Shown here: positions 20,776 to 33,060 of the stretch, one piece after another
Layout of the letters: the number at the start of each line of letters is the position of its first letter
Numbering within the stretch: position 1 is the first letter of the stretch
Assembly: GCA_963969495.1 (NCBI GenBank)
Contig: OZ018331.1
Location: 151,678,264-151,742,263 of the forward strand
Source of the DNA: Ceratothoa steindachneri
Taxonomy: Eukaryota; Arthropoda; Malacostraca; Isopoda; Cymothoidae
DNA length: 64,000 nucleotides
Direction: 5' to 3'
Position numbers and translations under genes: made by a program
Notes under the pieces: generated by a model
The model's input: only the letters and a program-made list of their open reading frames with translations
The model's database searches: none
Told to the model about the DNA's origin: nothing

Positions 20776-21287
20776 TCACACAGGTTCTTCTGCTGGGCAA
20801 TAGAGATGTTCTTTCAACTGCGCTCTTCTGTTTTCTGGTATGTCTAGATTGTTGTTTATAGTTGGGAGTATTTCCTGATCGACTTTGTCCCAAGTCTTTC
20901 TTCCTATCCTTTGGATCTCCATATTGATCGGTTTTAGTCCGATTCTTTCATGTAGAACCGATTGCCGAATATAGTTGATCCTCTTCGTGCCAGTTGTCAG
21001 CAGTGTGACTTTGTTCTGTACCATCTGCATCGTCCTGAGAGAGGTACAACCTGCCATCTGCCTGATCACAGCCGGGTACACCAGGACAGAGCGTACCAGG
21101 GCCATGTATAGCTTTTTCTTATTTGGCACGCTGAAGCTTTGGAAACGGTTTAGTTTCTTTAGGTCTTCTTTGGCTAGGGAGACTGGTTTTTACGTGGGCC
21201 TTGTATCCTGTTTTATAGAGTCGTAAGCCCAGGACCTTTCCCTCGTTAGAGTACGGATAAATTTCGTTGTCGACGAGAACGTCGTCT
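20776..21287 (-). pseudogene. C-terminus of LINE A ORF2
   Basis: The frame ending at 20,776 reads LYMALVRSVLVYPAVIRQMA ... RVQ-like QNKVTLL, then NMEIQRIGRKTWDKVDQEIL, matching the C-terminal 150 residues of the ORF2 at 47,161-47,916. Upstream, after a frame change, VDDVLVDNEIYPYSNEGKVL continues the match. At about 21,287 the LINE A match stops and LINE B ORF1 sequence begins, so the reverse transcriptase core is missing. Confidence 0.8.
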
Positions 21288-22340
21288 ACTTTCCAGCGGT
21301 TCATGTCTTTTGCAACCGTTGAGAGCAAGGCGGCCAGGTGTATCTTTGGTTGGGTGGTCTCGTTGTATGTGTGGTCTGGGGTAGGGATGAGTGTGTAGTG
21401 GGGGGTGGGTGTTGGAAGTAGTGGGGGTCTCTGGGTGTGAGGTGCTGGATGTGGGTGCGGGTTTCGGGATATGTGGGTGAGTTAGGGTTGCTGCTGGAGT
21501 TGGGTGTGCCTGGGGTAGAACAGGGAGGAGTGCTGATACTGTAGTGCCAGCAGCGGCGGCGAATGTTCTTGTGAGGGTCGGGGGCGGGGGGGGGGTATGT
21601 GTGGTTGACTAGGTGGGTTGAGGACGCCGTATAGCTGCTACGGCGTCAGAGCGGGCCTTACTTAGGTAAGGACATTTTGAGTTGAAGGTGACATGGTCGC
21701 CGCCACAGTTGGAGCAGAGGGGTGTGGTGGCTGTGCAGGTGGTAAAGTGGTGGCCCACTACGCTGCACTTGGAACAGACCAGGTCTGCTTGGCAGTCACG
21801 TGAAGAGTGTCCGGTTTTGTAACACCGGTGGCACTGTGTAGGTCTTATGTTCAGCTGTGGCTCGATGTAGTATGGTTGCGTTAGGGTGCCGCAGACCTTG
21901 ATACCTTGGTCTAGCAGCAGTGACATGTTGTGTTCGTCGGACAGTGTGATTACTGCCCATTGTTTCGTGCAGTTGTAATAGAGATCTATGATGACCTCCT
22001 CCCCATACTTCTGTCTGAGGTGTGTGCGGAGGTCCTCTGTGGGGAAGGCCAACCATAGGGGGTTGGTCTTTGCGACGTGTATTTGGTGTCTTTTGATTAC
22101 ACCGTCGGCTAATTTTGTGTGTAAGTCTAGTGCGGCGAGTTTTTCGGAAGCGTTTTGGTGGAATTTTACTGCGTCCTTCTGTGAGCGGAAGACGAGTTTG
22201 TGAGCTGTATGTGTTTTTATGATGTTCGTGATGGGGATGTCGTGTGTAGCTGCTAAGTTTAGGAGCGTGTGTTCGTTGTTTGTTGTGGGTTTTGTGTTTG
22301 ATGTATGTAGCAGTGTGAGGTATGACGTGTTACTTGCCAT
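21288..22340 (-). CDS. LINE B ORF1 (Gag-like, three zinc knuckles), C-terminally fused to LINE A
   Basis: An uninterrupted 243-codon frame (21,609-22,340) starts MASNTSYLTLLHTSNTKPTT. Residues 60-150 form an RRM-like Gag domain (KLVFRSQKDAVKFHQNASEK, GVIKRHQIHVAKTNPLWLAF, then QGIKVCGTLTQPYYIEPQ). Three zinc knuckles follow: CHRCYKTGHSSRDC, CSKCSVVGHHFTTC and CSNCGGDHVTFNSKC, then the PYLSKARSDAV block. A frame change near 21,600 leads into a Pro-rich tail and the LLSTVAKDMNR motif at about 21,290-21,325, where the sequence switches to LINE A ORF2. It is the same family as 40,615-42,551. The protein would bind LINE RNA. Confidence 0.85.
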
Positions 22341-23030
22341 TCCTCTTTCTTTCTTTATGGAAGTCCCCCCGCCCCGCCGATAACGACCCTATGAACATGA
22401 CTCGGATGTGGTGATGGATGATTAGTGAGTATGAATCTGGTTGGGCTCCTCAGAGAGTGTAAAAACATGGCGGACTTAATGATGAAGCCAGAATCAACTG
22501 ATTCCAGTCGGGGTGTCGCCCCCTCTATTGGGTTTTGGGTATTTTTCAGTTACGTCCGACATCTTTTACAGAGACGATAGAGTCTCCCTCTGTGGTCTTG
22601 GACGGTGCCGCAGGGTAGGGTTTTACTCCTCTCCGCGTTGGTAACTGAGTCCCAATCCAGGTTTGCTTTTTCCTTTGGGTTCCGCAGCGGGCTAAGCCTC
22701 AGACCTCCTTTCCCCCAAATTTGCATTTATGTCCTTTCTAAGTAGAACGGCATAGTTGCAACGGAGCTTTATGTGTAAAGTCACATTCACAGAGCCAAAT
22801 CACGGCGGGGCAGGAGTGGGAGGGCTTTAGCACGTCATACCACTATGACGTGCCAGGGAAATAAAGGAATTTATATTCAGGGGGTAGTGGCATGGGGGGA
22901 TTGGCTTGATGATCTCGTAGGTAGCTGACTGTAGAGTACCGTCCACGATATGTCTTGCATGAAAATCAGTGCGTTGAATGAGGTGACTTCCCTCGACCTT
23001 TCCTCCTTTGCCGGCTGTGACTTCTCGTAG
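22341..23030 (-). mobile_element. LINE B 5' UTR
   Basis: It matches 42,560-43,262 over nearly 700 bp (for example 'aacatgactcggatgtggtg', 'gttgggctcctcagag', 'gcgccccctctattggg'-type words). It contains a hairpin at 22,830-22,853 with perfect 10-base arms GCACGTCATA/TATGACGTGC around a 4-base loop. The internal promoter of jockey-type LINEs lies in this region; which part drives transcription here is not visible. Confidence 0.8.
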
Positions 23031-23326
23031 ATTGTAGATTTGAAGATTCTTCCAAAGCGTGGAGGGCCTAAGAAACATACGGAGAGTGTCCATAATATTA
23101 ACCTAACGAGAGATATGCTCGTTGATAACACCATTATTAAAAGAAAAGAGGTTAACATCTTAGAAGCCATATTAATAAATGAAGACAGGCTGGCCATCAA
23201 CAGTCAAGCGACAAGCTGGAATCGCACATTTAAACTATTCTAAATATTCCACTCACAGGAGTGGCCCATTTCCTCTAACGTTATGTTTAACTAAGGCGGA
23301 ATAAATAGCCCTTAAAAATCATTTTC

Positions 23327-23590
23327 GTTCACTCTGTCAGAGCCTCACTCCACTCCTTACATCGGTAAAGGAGGCAAAAACATTTCAAAACGCTCCGAAG
23401 ATGATCGAATAAGATCGATAGCTTAGCAATTTAGTTTGATTTTTACCAAACACATTCCTCTAAAAAAGAGATGAATACTGGACAGATAATCCACCATGTA
23501 CAAGATGGAATAAAAAAGATAGTTAGAAGAAGAGTAAGTTGCCAAAGGAAATTAATTAAGGCAAAATAAACAATGGTCTTCAACAAAATT
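23327..23590 (-). repeat. right arm of the 265-bp inverted repeat
   Basis: Inverted partner of 19,883-20,148. Beyond the paired part it keeps its outermost 35 bases ('gaaagactgctacccaatta' then 'cactaat') and abuts (TA)n at 23,625, matching the ends of the palindrome at 51.3-51.6 kb. Confidence 0.85.
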
Positions 23591-23624
23591 TGCATTCAAG
23601 AAAGACTGCTACCCAATTACACTA

Positions 23625-23733
<109 letters not shown>

Positions 23734-24139
23734 CTAGAATATATTATACAAGCGGCTGGTGCTGCTTCTTGCCAGGGTTGCCAAACATTATCTGCCGGTG
23801 TAGCCGCACAGAATGGTATGTTCGCACCCATATCTCAGTAATGATTCATCGCAGCGGAATAATTCATTAAATATATTTTGTTTAGAATTACCTCCTCTAC
23901 AACTTTGGTCTCTATGAGGTTTTCGTATTTGTGAGGGAAATGCATTTTTGTCTCATTTTTTTACCTATTTTCAATGCCAGACCTAAGACTCATTCCACTC
24001 TCCCTCTACGACTCTACTGAGACAGTTGCCGTTTGGAATAATTTTTTCTTGGGGAAGGGGGGGGGGGGAGGGAAAGCAATATTAAGGCCGAGCAAGGCGG
24101 CGGGCTAAACGCTAGGCATTCGTGACCAGAAGTTGCCCC
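23734..24139. repeat. right half of the (TA)n-split dispersed element, then spacer
   Basis: 23,752-23,935 matches 32,678-32,790 ('cggctggtgctgctt', then 'cctcctctacaactttg'). The rest is spacer with a short G-homopolymer near 24,057. Confidence 0.55.
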
Positions 24140-25843
<1,704 letters not shown>

Positions 25844-26157
25844 TATAAGCGTTAATAACGGAAAACTACTCATTTATAATATTTTAATTGTCTCACTTAT
25901 GTAATTCTAGAATAAACAAATACTATTTTTTTATCATGTCGTTTTGTTTCTACTTTATAAAAAAGTTCAAATTCGCCACTTCCTTCCAGAGAGAATAGGT
26001 AAATTTCATATAAATATCATTATCCTGGACACAAAAGCAAAGTTTAAAATAAATAAGTGTTTTTTCAGTTATTCTAGACACAAGCGAATAGAAAATAACA
26101 GTTGCTACCCAAAGACAAAAGTCGTGTTACAGTGTAATTAAATGAATAAGAAGCGGT
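25844..26157. other. 3' flank of copy 2
   Basis: AATAAA at about 25,911 is a likely poly(A) signal for the zinc-binding family copy. No other feature was seen. Confidence 0.4.
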
Positions 26158-26535
26158 TTATGGCTCCACTGACCTCTCAATCAGCCGACGGTGTTGCAAT
26201 GATACATTGGAAGACACTGGATTTTCAGCGAGGAAATGCCGGAATAACTGGACGACTTCTTTGTCATATTGAAACAGAGCTGCAACTAGGGGTGATGGTG
26301 TCTCTAATGCCCTGCCGTCTTCATTATCGAATTTGTTTGTGTGAGAGGGCCCATTTAAATTAAGGGTAGGAGAAGGTCGAATCTCAATGCTCAGATTGCT
26401 CCTTTCTTTTAGCTGATACTCGTAATCGAAGCTATTTATTTTGACGAGTGGGAGCTCAGACTGAAGTACTTCAAATTCGCTTACCCCCAGTTTCAAGAGG
26501 TATAGGAAAATAAGGAAAAAAATACTGTATTTCAT
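26158..26535 (-). CDS. small secreted protein, unknown function
   Basis: The second in-frame ATG of an open minus-strand frame starts MKYSIFFLIFLYLLKLGVSE, a short basic start followed by about 15 hydrophobic residues: a convincing signal peptide with possible cleavage near GVS|EF. The mature part of about 105 residues is hydrophilic, has two N-glycosylation sequons (NLS, NVS) and no cysteines. The upstream ATG (26,556) is less likely because a clean splice acceptor, 'tctaatttttcag', lies four bases before MKYSIF, pointing to a spliced 5' UTR. It is flanked by mobile-element relics but resembles none of them. It could be a lineage-specific secreted factor or a chance ORF; no family was recognised. 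Confidence 0.45.
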   Translation of the reverse strand: MKYSIFFLIFLYLLKLGVSEFEVLQSELPLVKINSFDYEYQLKERSNLSIEIRPSPTLNLNGPSHTNKFDNEDGRALETPSPLVAALFQYDKEVVQLFRHFLAENPVSSNVSLQHRRLIERSVEP

Positions 26536-26774
26536 AATGACTGAAAAATTAGACAAAATAAAAGGATACTATGAAATGTTATCTCTGTTACATACCACCT
26601 AAGATCCTTTAAGTGAGTACTGCACTATTTTTTTAGTCGCACAGACTCCTAGGGATTAAATTGATACCATCTTAATAATGTATAAGGTTCAACAGACTTA
26701 AATGACCTAGTACACTTAAATTATAAAACACAGAAATAGAGGGAGAAGTAATCGATTATAGAAAGAGAAAAAAT

Positions 26775-27455
26775 ATGGATCTGATGTTAACTCAAATGGT
26801 AAAATCTACAAGCATGTTCATAACCGGAAGGTCTGTGGTACTACAAATAATTAAGTTAATGGCTCAATGGACAAATATACTAGATGAAGGAAGTGTCATT
26901 GATGTTGCATATTGTGACTTTAAGAAGGCGTTTGATACCGCCCCACACCAACGTCTATTTGAAAAACTCAGAAGCTACAATATAACGGTGACATTCTTAA
27001 ATGGATAGAGTTTTTTATTATGTGGCAGCCAGCAAAGGTTGATAGTCAATAGTGAGCCATCGTCGTGGTACGAGGTTGTTAGTGGTGTCCCACGGGGATC
27101 TGTACTGGGTCCCCTGTTATTTGTGATTTTAACAAACGACATGCTTGATGTGAAAAACAGCAATGTGTATCTTTATGCTGACGATACAAAAATATTCATG
27201 AAAATCTATGAAGACCTTGATTGTACCAAAACGCAGGAGGATATAATAACAATTAATAAGTGGTAGCTAAAGTGGCTGTTAAAATTCCATCCAAATGAAT
27301 GTAGCTACATGAGGATAGGTAAAACGAGAGCTGGCAAAAGGGTTCCAGGATGGAGGAAGAGATCAAGGAAATACACTCTGAAAAAGACCTAGGTGTTATA
27401 ATTGATACTAACCTGAGCTTCTCAGAACACATTGCTGAAAAAATCAACAAAGCTA
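26775..27455 (+). pseudogene. CR1/L2-type LINE reverse transcriptase, 5' portion of an interrupted copy
   Basis: Blocks in order: TGRSVVLQIIKLMAQWTNIL, VIDVAYCDFKKAFDTAPHQR (motif A), after a stop RLIVNSEPSSWYEVVSGVPR GSVLGPLLFV (motif B), and VYLYADDTKIFMKI (motif C, catalytic Asp pair intact). Two stops and frame changes follow to KINKA at 27,453. There a mariner is inserted at TA, and the gene continues at 28,758. The enzyme would have copied LINE RNA into DNA at a nicked target. Confidence 0.85.
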
Positions 27456-28757
27456 TGAGGGGCGGTCAATAAGTTTTGCGAATCACTAGGGCAAAACAGA
27501 GGAAGGGGGATGGCTGTTTGTGGGGGTGTTAGGTCAAGTTATGACAAGTCAGGACCTGCATCCGCACGCTCCTGCCTCGTCTATTTAAGAAGCAGTAGCT
27601 GATCGCAGATCGTCAGTCACAAAGTTTTCAACAATGGAGAAGGTTGAGCACCGCGCAGTGATCAAATTTTTGACCAAGGAAGGCAATAATGTAAAAGAGA
27701 TCCATGAACGCATGGTTGCAGTGTACACCGACACGCCCCTTCCTATGCAACCATTGCTCGCTGGAATAGGGAGTTCCGCCATGATCTTGAGTCCCTTGAA
27801 GATGACCCCCGTCCAGGACGCCCGTCAGACGTGACCAACGAGGACAATGTGGCCCGTGTGGAAAGGATGATCCTCGAAAATCGACGGGTGAAGGTCGAAG
27901 AAATCGAGCGAGAACTTGGAATATCACATATAAGTGTTATCAACATCATCCAGGACAATTTGGCCATGAGCAAGGTCTCTGCCCGTTGGGTCCCTAGAAA
28001 CCACATGAAACCTCATGCCCCATGATCGACTTCAACGTCGTCAGAGTTGGGAGGAGCTGCTGCTCCTGTACAACCAAGACTCGGTGGGATTCAAGTTACA
28101 CATAGTGACAGGTGATGAAACGTGGGTCCATCACTGGGATCCCGAGACCAAGCTCGAAAGCATGGCCTGGAAGCACAGGGGCTCTCCGACCACCATCAAG
28201 TTCCGGACCCAACCCTTAGCCGGGAAGATCATGGCCACCATCTTCTGGGATTCTGAGGGAGTGTTGATAGTGGACTAGGCGCCCCGTGGAAGGACTATCA
28301 CAGGCCAATATTACGCCGAGGAATGGCTGGGTTGAAGAAGTGCATCCGTCAGAAGCGGCACGGCAAGTTGACACGCGGTGTCCTGCTCCTTCACTACAAT
28401 GACCCTGTCCACAAGGCCAGAGTTGCACAAGCTGCCCTGCGTGAGTTCGGATTCGAGGAGTTCAACCATCCATCTTACAGTCCAGATCTGGCCCCTAGCA
28501 ACTACTTTTTATTCCGCCAGCTTAAGGCTGCACTGCGTGGACGCCGGTTTGGGGACGATGAAGATGTCCAGCTCGCCGTCCAGGAGTGGATTGAACAGCA
28601 GTCGGGAGATTTCTAGTTGTCAGGAATTCGAAGCCTACGGGACAAGTGGCGCAAGTGCATTGAAATCGAAGGTGGTTATATTGAAAAATAATAAAACACT
28701 TTTCCTCATATCTCGTTTCCTTATATCCGAATTGCAAAACTTATTGACCGCCCCTCG
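27456..28757 (+). mobile_element. mariner transposon, 1,302 bp
   Basis: Terminal inverted repeats GAGGGGCGGTCAATAAGTTT (left, after one T) and the inverted partner ending TTGACCGCCCCTC (right, before one G) are flanked by TA at 27,454-27,455 and 28,758-28,759. The length is normal for mariner. It interrupts the RT gene cleanly. A partial second copy of the family is at 51,609-52,121. Confidence 0.93.
27634..28616 (+). pseudogene. mariner transposase (D,D34D type), broken
   Basis: It begins MEKVEHRAVIKFLTKEGNNV, the HTH region (after a frame change: SVINIIQDNLAMSKVSARWV), followed by the first catalytic Asp in IVTGDETWVHHWDPETK at about 28,110. The WDSEGVLIVD block ends in TAG near 28,276. 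The second catalytic region reads LLLHYNDPVHKARVAQAAL (normally HDN), and the third reads SPDLAPSNYFLF, with Asn in place of the catalytic Asp. So it is inactive by frame, nonsense and active-site changes. Confidence 0.9.
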
Positions 28758-29320
28758 TAACAATCATGTCGGCCTCATCAGAAGAATTTTTGGGACATTG
28801 GATGAAAAAACGTTTCAGTCCCAGTATACGGCATTGGTGAGACCTCATATAGAATTTGCAAATTAGGTTTGGTGTCCATATAAGATTAGGGACGTTGATA
28901 CAATTCAAAATGTCCAACGGAGGGCCACCAAGCTTATCCCAATTCTGCGGTAGATAACATATGAGGAGAGACTTAGGAGACTAGACTTACCCACTCTAGC
29001 ATATAGGAGGCCAAGAGGGGCCATGGTGGAGGTGTTTAAGATCATGACAAGACAGTATGACACGGAGGTGTGCAATGATATATTTGTTCAATATGTGCCA
29101 GCTACAATGGGACACAGTAAGATCTACAAGAGGTGGGCTAGACTTAAAATTAGGAAATGTGCCTTTTGCGATGGGGTGGTTAGTACATGGAACAGCCTCC
29201 CAGAGGATGTGGTTAGTGCTGAGCCTCTTAGAAGAAATTGGACAGAGTTTGGAAAAACCAAGATAGTAAATTCAATGATAAAGCAGAAATTGAAAGTAGT
29301 CGCCCTGACCACTAGATAAG
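28758..29320 (+). pseudogene. CR1/L2-type LINE reverse transcriptase, 3' portion
   Basis: Directly after the mariner the frame reads NNHVGLIRRIFGTLDEKTFQ, TALVRPHIEFAN(stop)VWCPY, VQRRATKLIPILR, LRRLDLPTLAYRRPRGAMVE and VVSTWNSLPEDVVSAEPLRR, the normal C-terminal thumb and connection blocks of CR1/L2-like LINEs. Removing the mariner and one TA joins KINKA to NNHVG in frame. The frame ends at a stop near 29,317. Confidence 0.85.
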
Positions 29321-29638
29321 ACACCAGTGTAAAATGGGAATTATAGAGCTGGAAGCACAGCCTCAGCAAAGAGCCTACATCCAGAAGACATCTGTAAGAG
29401 TGTTCAGTTAACTTCAATTAAAGCATTAACAGTTTATTGCATCCTTCAGAAATAAGTTTAAGGGGGAGTAAGTTGAAAAGAATATTAATAAAAAAATACG
29501 TAAAACCTAAAGAATCTACGAAAAAATATTATATGAAGTATTTGATACAGATTTGTGCCATTGTAAAATGGTTTAGAAACAACAAAAAACACTCACCTTA
29601 CCTCAAAGCAGTGAAAAGTATCTGGTTTACAAGTATCT

Positions 29639-29640
<2 letters not shown>

Positions 29641-29705
<65 letters not shown>
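29641..29705. repeat. (TA)n microsatellite
   Basis: A 65-base AT tract between the LINE relic and the TTAGG array. Confidence 0.98.
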
Positions 29706-29707
<2 letters not shown>

Positions 29708-29849
29708 GCAGATACACTTGCGTGTATTTTGTCCTGGAGGGCATGCAAACCTACAGATGTTAGCTGCATCAAGGTTGCCCATGCTACAAGTGATACCCCT
29801 GTGCGGGATAAATCCTAGAGATAATGTTTGCACACGTGGTGTTCCTGGT

Positions 29850-30275
29850 GTTGGTTAGGTTGGGTTGCGTTTGGTTTGGTTGGGGTAGGCTAGGTTGGAT
29901 AATATTAGGTTAGGTTAAGTTAGGGTGGGTTAGGTTAGGTTGCGTTTGGCTTGGTTGGGTTCGGTTATGTTCAGTTGAGTAATATTAGGTTAGGTTGGGT
30001 TGGTTTAGATTAAGCTAATTTAGGTTAGGTTAGATTGGGTTTGGGTTAGGTTAGGTAATATTTGGTAGATAAGTTAGGCTAGGTTGGGTTGCGTTTGGTT
30101 TGGTTGGGCTCGGTTAGGTTAGGTTAGGTTAGGTTAGGTTAGGTTAGGTTAGGTAATATTAAGTCAGGTTAGTTTGTGTTAGATCATGCTGGGTTGGTTT
30201 AGGCTAGGTTGAGTTGGGTTAGGTTAGATTAGATTAGTTTGGGGTTAGGTTAAGATAGGTTTAGTTAGGTTAACA
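29850..30275 (+). repeat. degenerate interstitial (TTAGG)n array
   Basis: About 425 bp of GGTTA/TTAGG steps with variants (TTGGG, TTTGG, GCGTT). The longest perfect stretch is about nine units at 30,111-30,154. A longer-range pattern overlies it: 'ggttgcgtttgg' begins at 29,863, 29,938 and 30,087 (steps of 75 and 149), and AATATT punctuates at 29,901, 29,981, 30,057 and 30,155. TTAGG is the ancestral arthropod telomere repeat; its placement between mobile-element relics makes this an interstitial array. Confidence 0.85.
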
Positions 30276-32160
30276 GTGGCCAAAGTTTCATCTGAATTAT
30301 TACATATTTCACGTCGAACGAACAGGTAAGTGACTGACCTCGAACACCACATAAAATATATTCTTTGGCTGAATCGCCAAAACCGTTGGAAAAAGAAGAA
30401 TATATTAATAATCACACCACTGAAACAAAGGTAAAGACGTTCCCAAAAAGCTTAAAGCCAATTTCTGCCAAAACTCTCGCCTGAAGACCTCGGGGCCAAG
30501 CTGTACCCTAACATTTATATCTCGAATTGACGTGGGAAATGGGATAGTCCTCATTATGAATAGTTTCACGCTGTTAATATCTCGATGAAAATTACCCTTT
30601 CATAGTCTCCTATCCAATCTAAGTTTGGAGCTTGGAGGCCAGGGGAGGGGGCGACACCCCCTTACGTTAATATCGCAAACCCACGAAGATGGCCACACGT
30701 CCACGACTATCGATATTCATATTCACCCTGGTTTAAAATACTTAATCACAGACGCTAATTCCGATGAACATTATTAAAGAATTTGTTGGTAATATCAAAT
30801 TCCCAATAGGGTTGAATCAATTTTTTCACAACTTTTATCTGACACATCTTCACAGTTGTGAAGGAAATTAAAGCTCCAAGTTTTAATTTACGCCCATTTT
30901 TTCCTTGTTTGGAAATAACAGATATAAATTGGGGATAGGATTTTGGAACATTTTCCTCACAAAGCGAATTCGCGCCATGCAACTTCCTTCAGGGAAATGA
31001 TTAATTTCTAGGATCTTTTTATTATTTTTAACATTTCTTGATTATTTTGTTAAGAAACAGCTCGACGTAATAATAGAATCCTTATGAATCAATTTAATAA
31101 GAGATGGGGTATATGGGGATACAAATAAGTGTACATTCAGGATTAAAGAACTCCATGGAACATTCGCACACGGTTGCTTTGTGTTTACCACCACGTAAGG
31201 GAGTTTGAGTTCGTATTTTTGAGTGTTTGTGCTCTTTCTACGAACTTGTTCATATAGATTTATGCTACTGTTTTCCCCCTCTTTTCACTCATTTTTACTC
31301 TATTCCACTTCTTTATTTATAGCAACTTTTTTTTTTTTCATCCACCTATTCATCCATTCGGATTATGAGACCAGTCCAAAAGTTCCGGCGGTTTTGTATA
31401 CTTGAGTTAAAAGAAAAGGCCTTTGATCGCCTAAAGAAGTTCCATCATTGCCTGCCACAATTCTCCATCTTTCGATCAACTGTTTCATGCAAACCTTAAC
31501 CAACCTTTTAGTTAATGTCACCCCACCAAAAAAAGAAACTAGTTTTACTTAGTAGGAAAACTAGGATGAAAATTATATTAGGTGTGGATCCAGGGGGCGG
31601 GGTATGAGGGAGCTGAAGCTCCCCCTCAAATTTCAGGCGCGTTTATGTTTATTTTTCTCTTTTAAGCCAAATTTATATTCTGTTATTCACAGTGGCAACT
31701 CGTAGCTAAAATTAGTAGGGAGGGAGGGAGGGGGGGGGGTCATCAGAATTTTTTTAGCATTGTTTTCATATTGTGTAAAAGGAAGTAAACATATAAAAAG
31801 AAAATTTATAGATAAACTCGATAAAATCCTTAAACAGAAAAAAATCGAAACATTTTTACTCACTAATAGCCTAAATTGTTACGGTTCAAGCTTGACCCAT
31901 TCATTTGAAAACGAAATCCATTCTATAGTAATGCCCTCTGGGCATTCCTATAATAAAATCCTCCTGGGAAACTTAAAATATATATATTTTCATTTATTAT
32001 GTATAAAATTCATATCATTCAATTCTTTTACTTAACCTTTGTCAACTAAATCATTTATGCAAATTATGTACAACTTAATAATTCATTCATTTATTTTAAT
32101 TAACTTTTTGCCAATACAATCTTTCAATTAATTTATCAATAACTTTTTGCAATTTATTTA
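30276..32160. other. unassigned spacer
   Basis: I see no gene. A stem-loop lies at 31,606-31,627 (GAGGGAGCT..AGCTCCCCCTC). A plus-strand open frame at 31,760-32,035 starts in an A-rich region and has no recognisable domain. A second G-homopolymer lies near 31,728. Confidence 0.4.
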
Positions 32161-32294
32161 ATTTATGTAACCTTTAATAATTTAAATATCCTGTGACGAA
32201 AAACTGAATTCATGCAACCTTTTCAGAGTGAGGGCCAGGTGATACTTTTGGGTACATGCCGCGAGCCGGAGTGACAAACGAAATTTCCCAAAGT

Positions 32295-32298
<4 letters not shown>

Positions 32299-32365
<67 letters not shown>
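32299..32365. repeat. (TA)n microsatellite
   Basis: A 67-base AT tract in the first tandem copy. Confidence 0.98.
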
Positions 32366-32368
<3 letters not shown>

Positions 32369-32554
32369 TATACAAGAATTTTATTCAAAAACATACAAAT
32401 CAGTGAGACGGCTGGTGCTGATTTGTGTAACCTTTAATAATTTAAATATCCTGTGACGAAAAACTGAATTCATGCAACCTTTTCAGAGTGAGGGCCAGGT
32501 GATACTTTTGGGTACATGCCGCGAGCCGGAGTGACAAACGAAATTTCCCAAAGT

Positions 32555-32558
<4 letters not shown>

Positions 32559-32637
<79 letters not shown>
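32559..32637. repeat. (TA)n microsatellite
   Basis: A 79-base AT tract in the second tandem copy, 12 bases longer than its partner. Confidence 0.98.
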
Positions 32638-32640
<3 letters not shown>

Positions 32641-32739
32641 TATACAAGAATTTTATTCAAAAACATACAAATCAGTGAGACGGCTGGTGCTGCTTACCAT
32701 GTAGAATTCATAAGCATTTTTTCTTTTAGAATTGCCTCC

Positions 32740-33060
32740 TCTACAACTTTGCTCTCTATGAAATTTTTCATATCTGTGGCGATCAATGTCATTGATCGCC
32801 ATCTTCGTACTTCGCCTTGTTTTATGGAAGCCAAATTGGTACGGAATGTACAATGAATTCACTTCCAGGTGAGACACCAGTCTTCTATTGAGGATCTTCT
32901 CGCAGAGTTTCCCGCAAAACTCCAAAAGTGAAATTGGTCGGTAGCTCTCCTTTTTCTTTGGATCGAGGAAGTATCCTGTATTTAGACAAGAGTTAAAAAT
33001 TCTCCTTATTGCTTCGATGATGTTGATTGGCACTCTTTTTCTCCCTTTGTCCAGCCATTT
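32740..33060 (-). pseudogene. LINE reverse transcriptase fragment (jockey-like)
   Basis: The minus strand reads INIIEAIRRIFNSCLNTGYF, then KKKESYRPISLLEFCGKLCE, KILNRRLVSHLEVNSLYIPY and QFGFHKTRRSTKMAINDI: the RT1-RT2 region just before motif A. Compared with LINE A at 48.4 kb (ASLNTGYFPDGLKIAKIIFI..), about 14 residues between GYF and the K-rich turn are missing. It is part of a 300-codon open frame, most of which is not recognisable. Confidence 0.7.

Larger units (their letters stand above)
32161..32690 (+). repeat. two-copy 260-bp tandem duplication carrying (TA)n
   Basis: Copy one, 32,161-32,420, and copy two, 32,421-32,690, share everything from 'gtaacctttaataatttaaa' through the hAT-like left half, the (TA)n tract and 'cggctggtgctg'. 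They differ mainly in tract length (32,299-32,365 against 32,559-32,637). The near identity implies a recent event. Confidence 0.95.
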
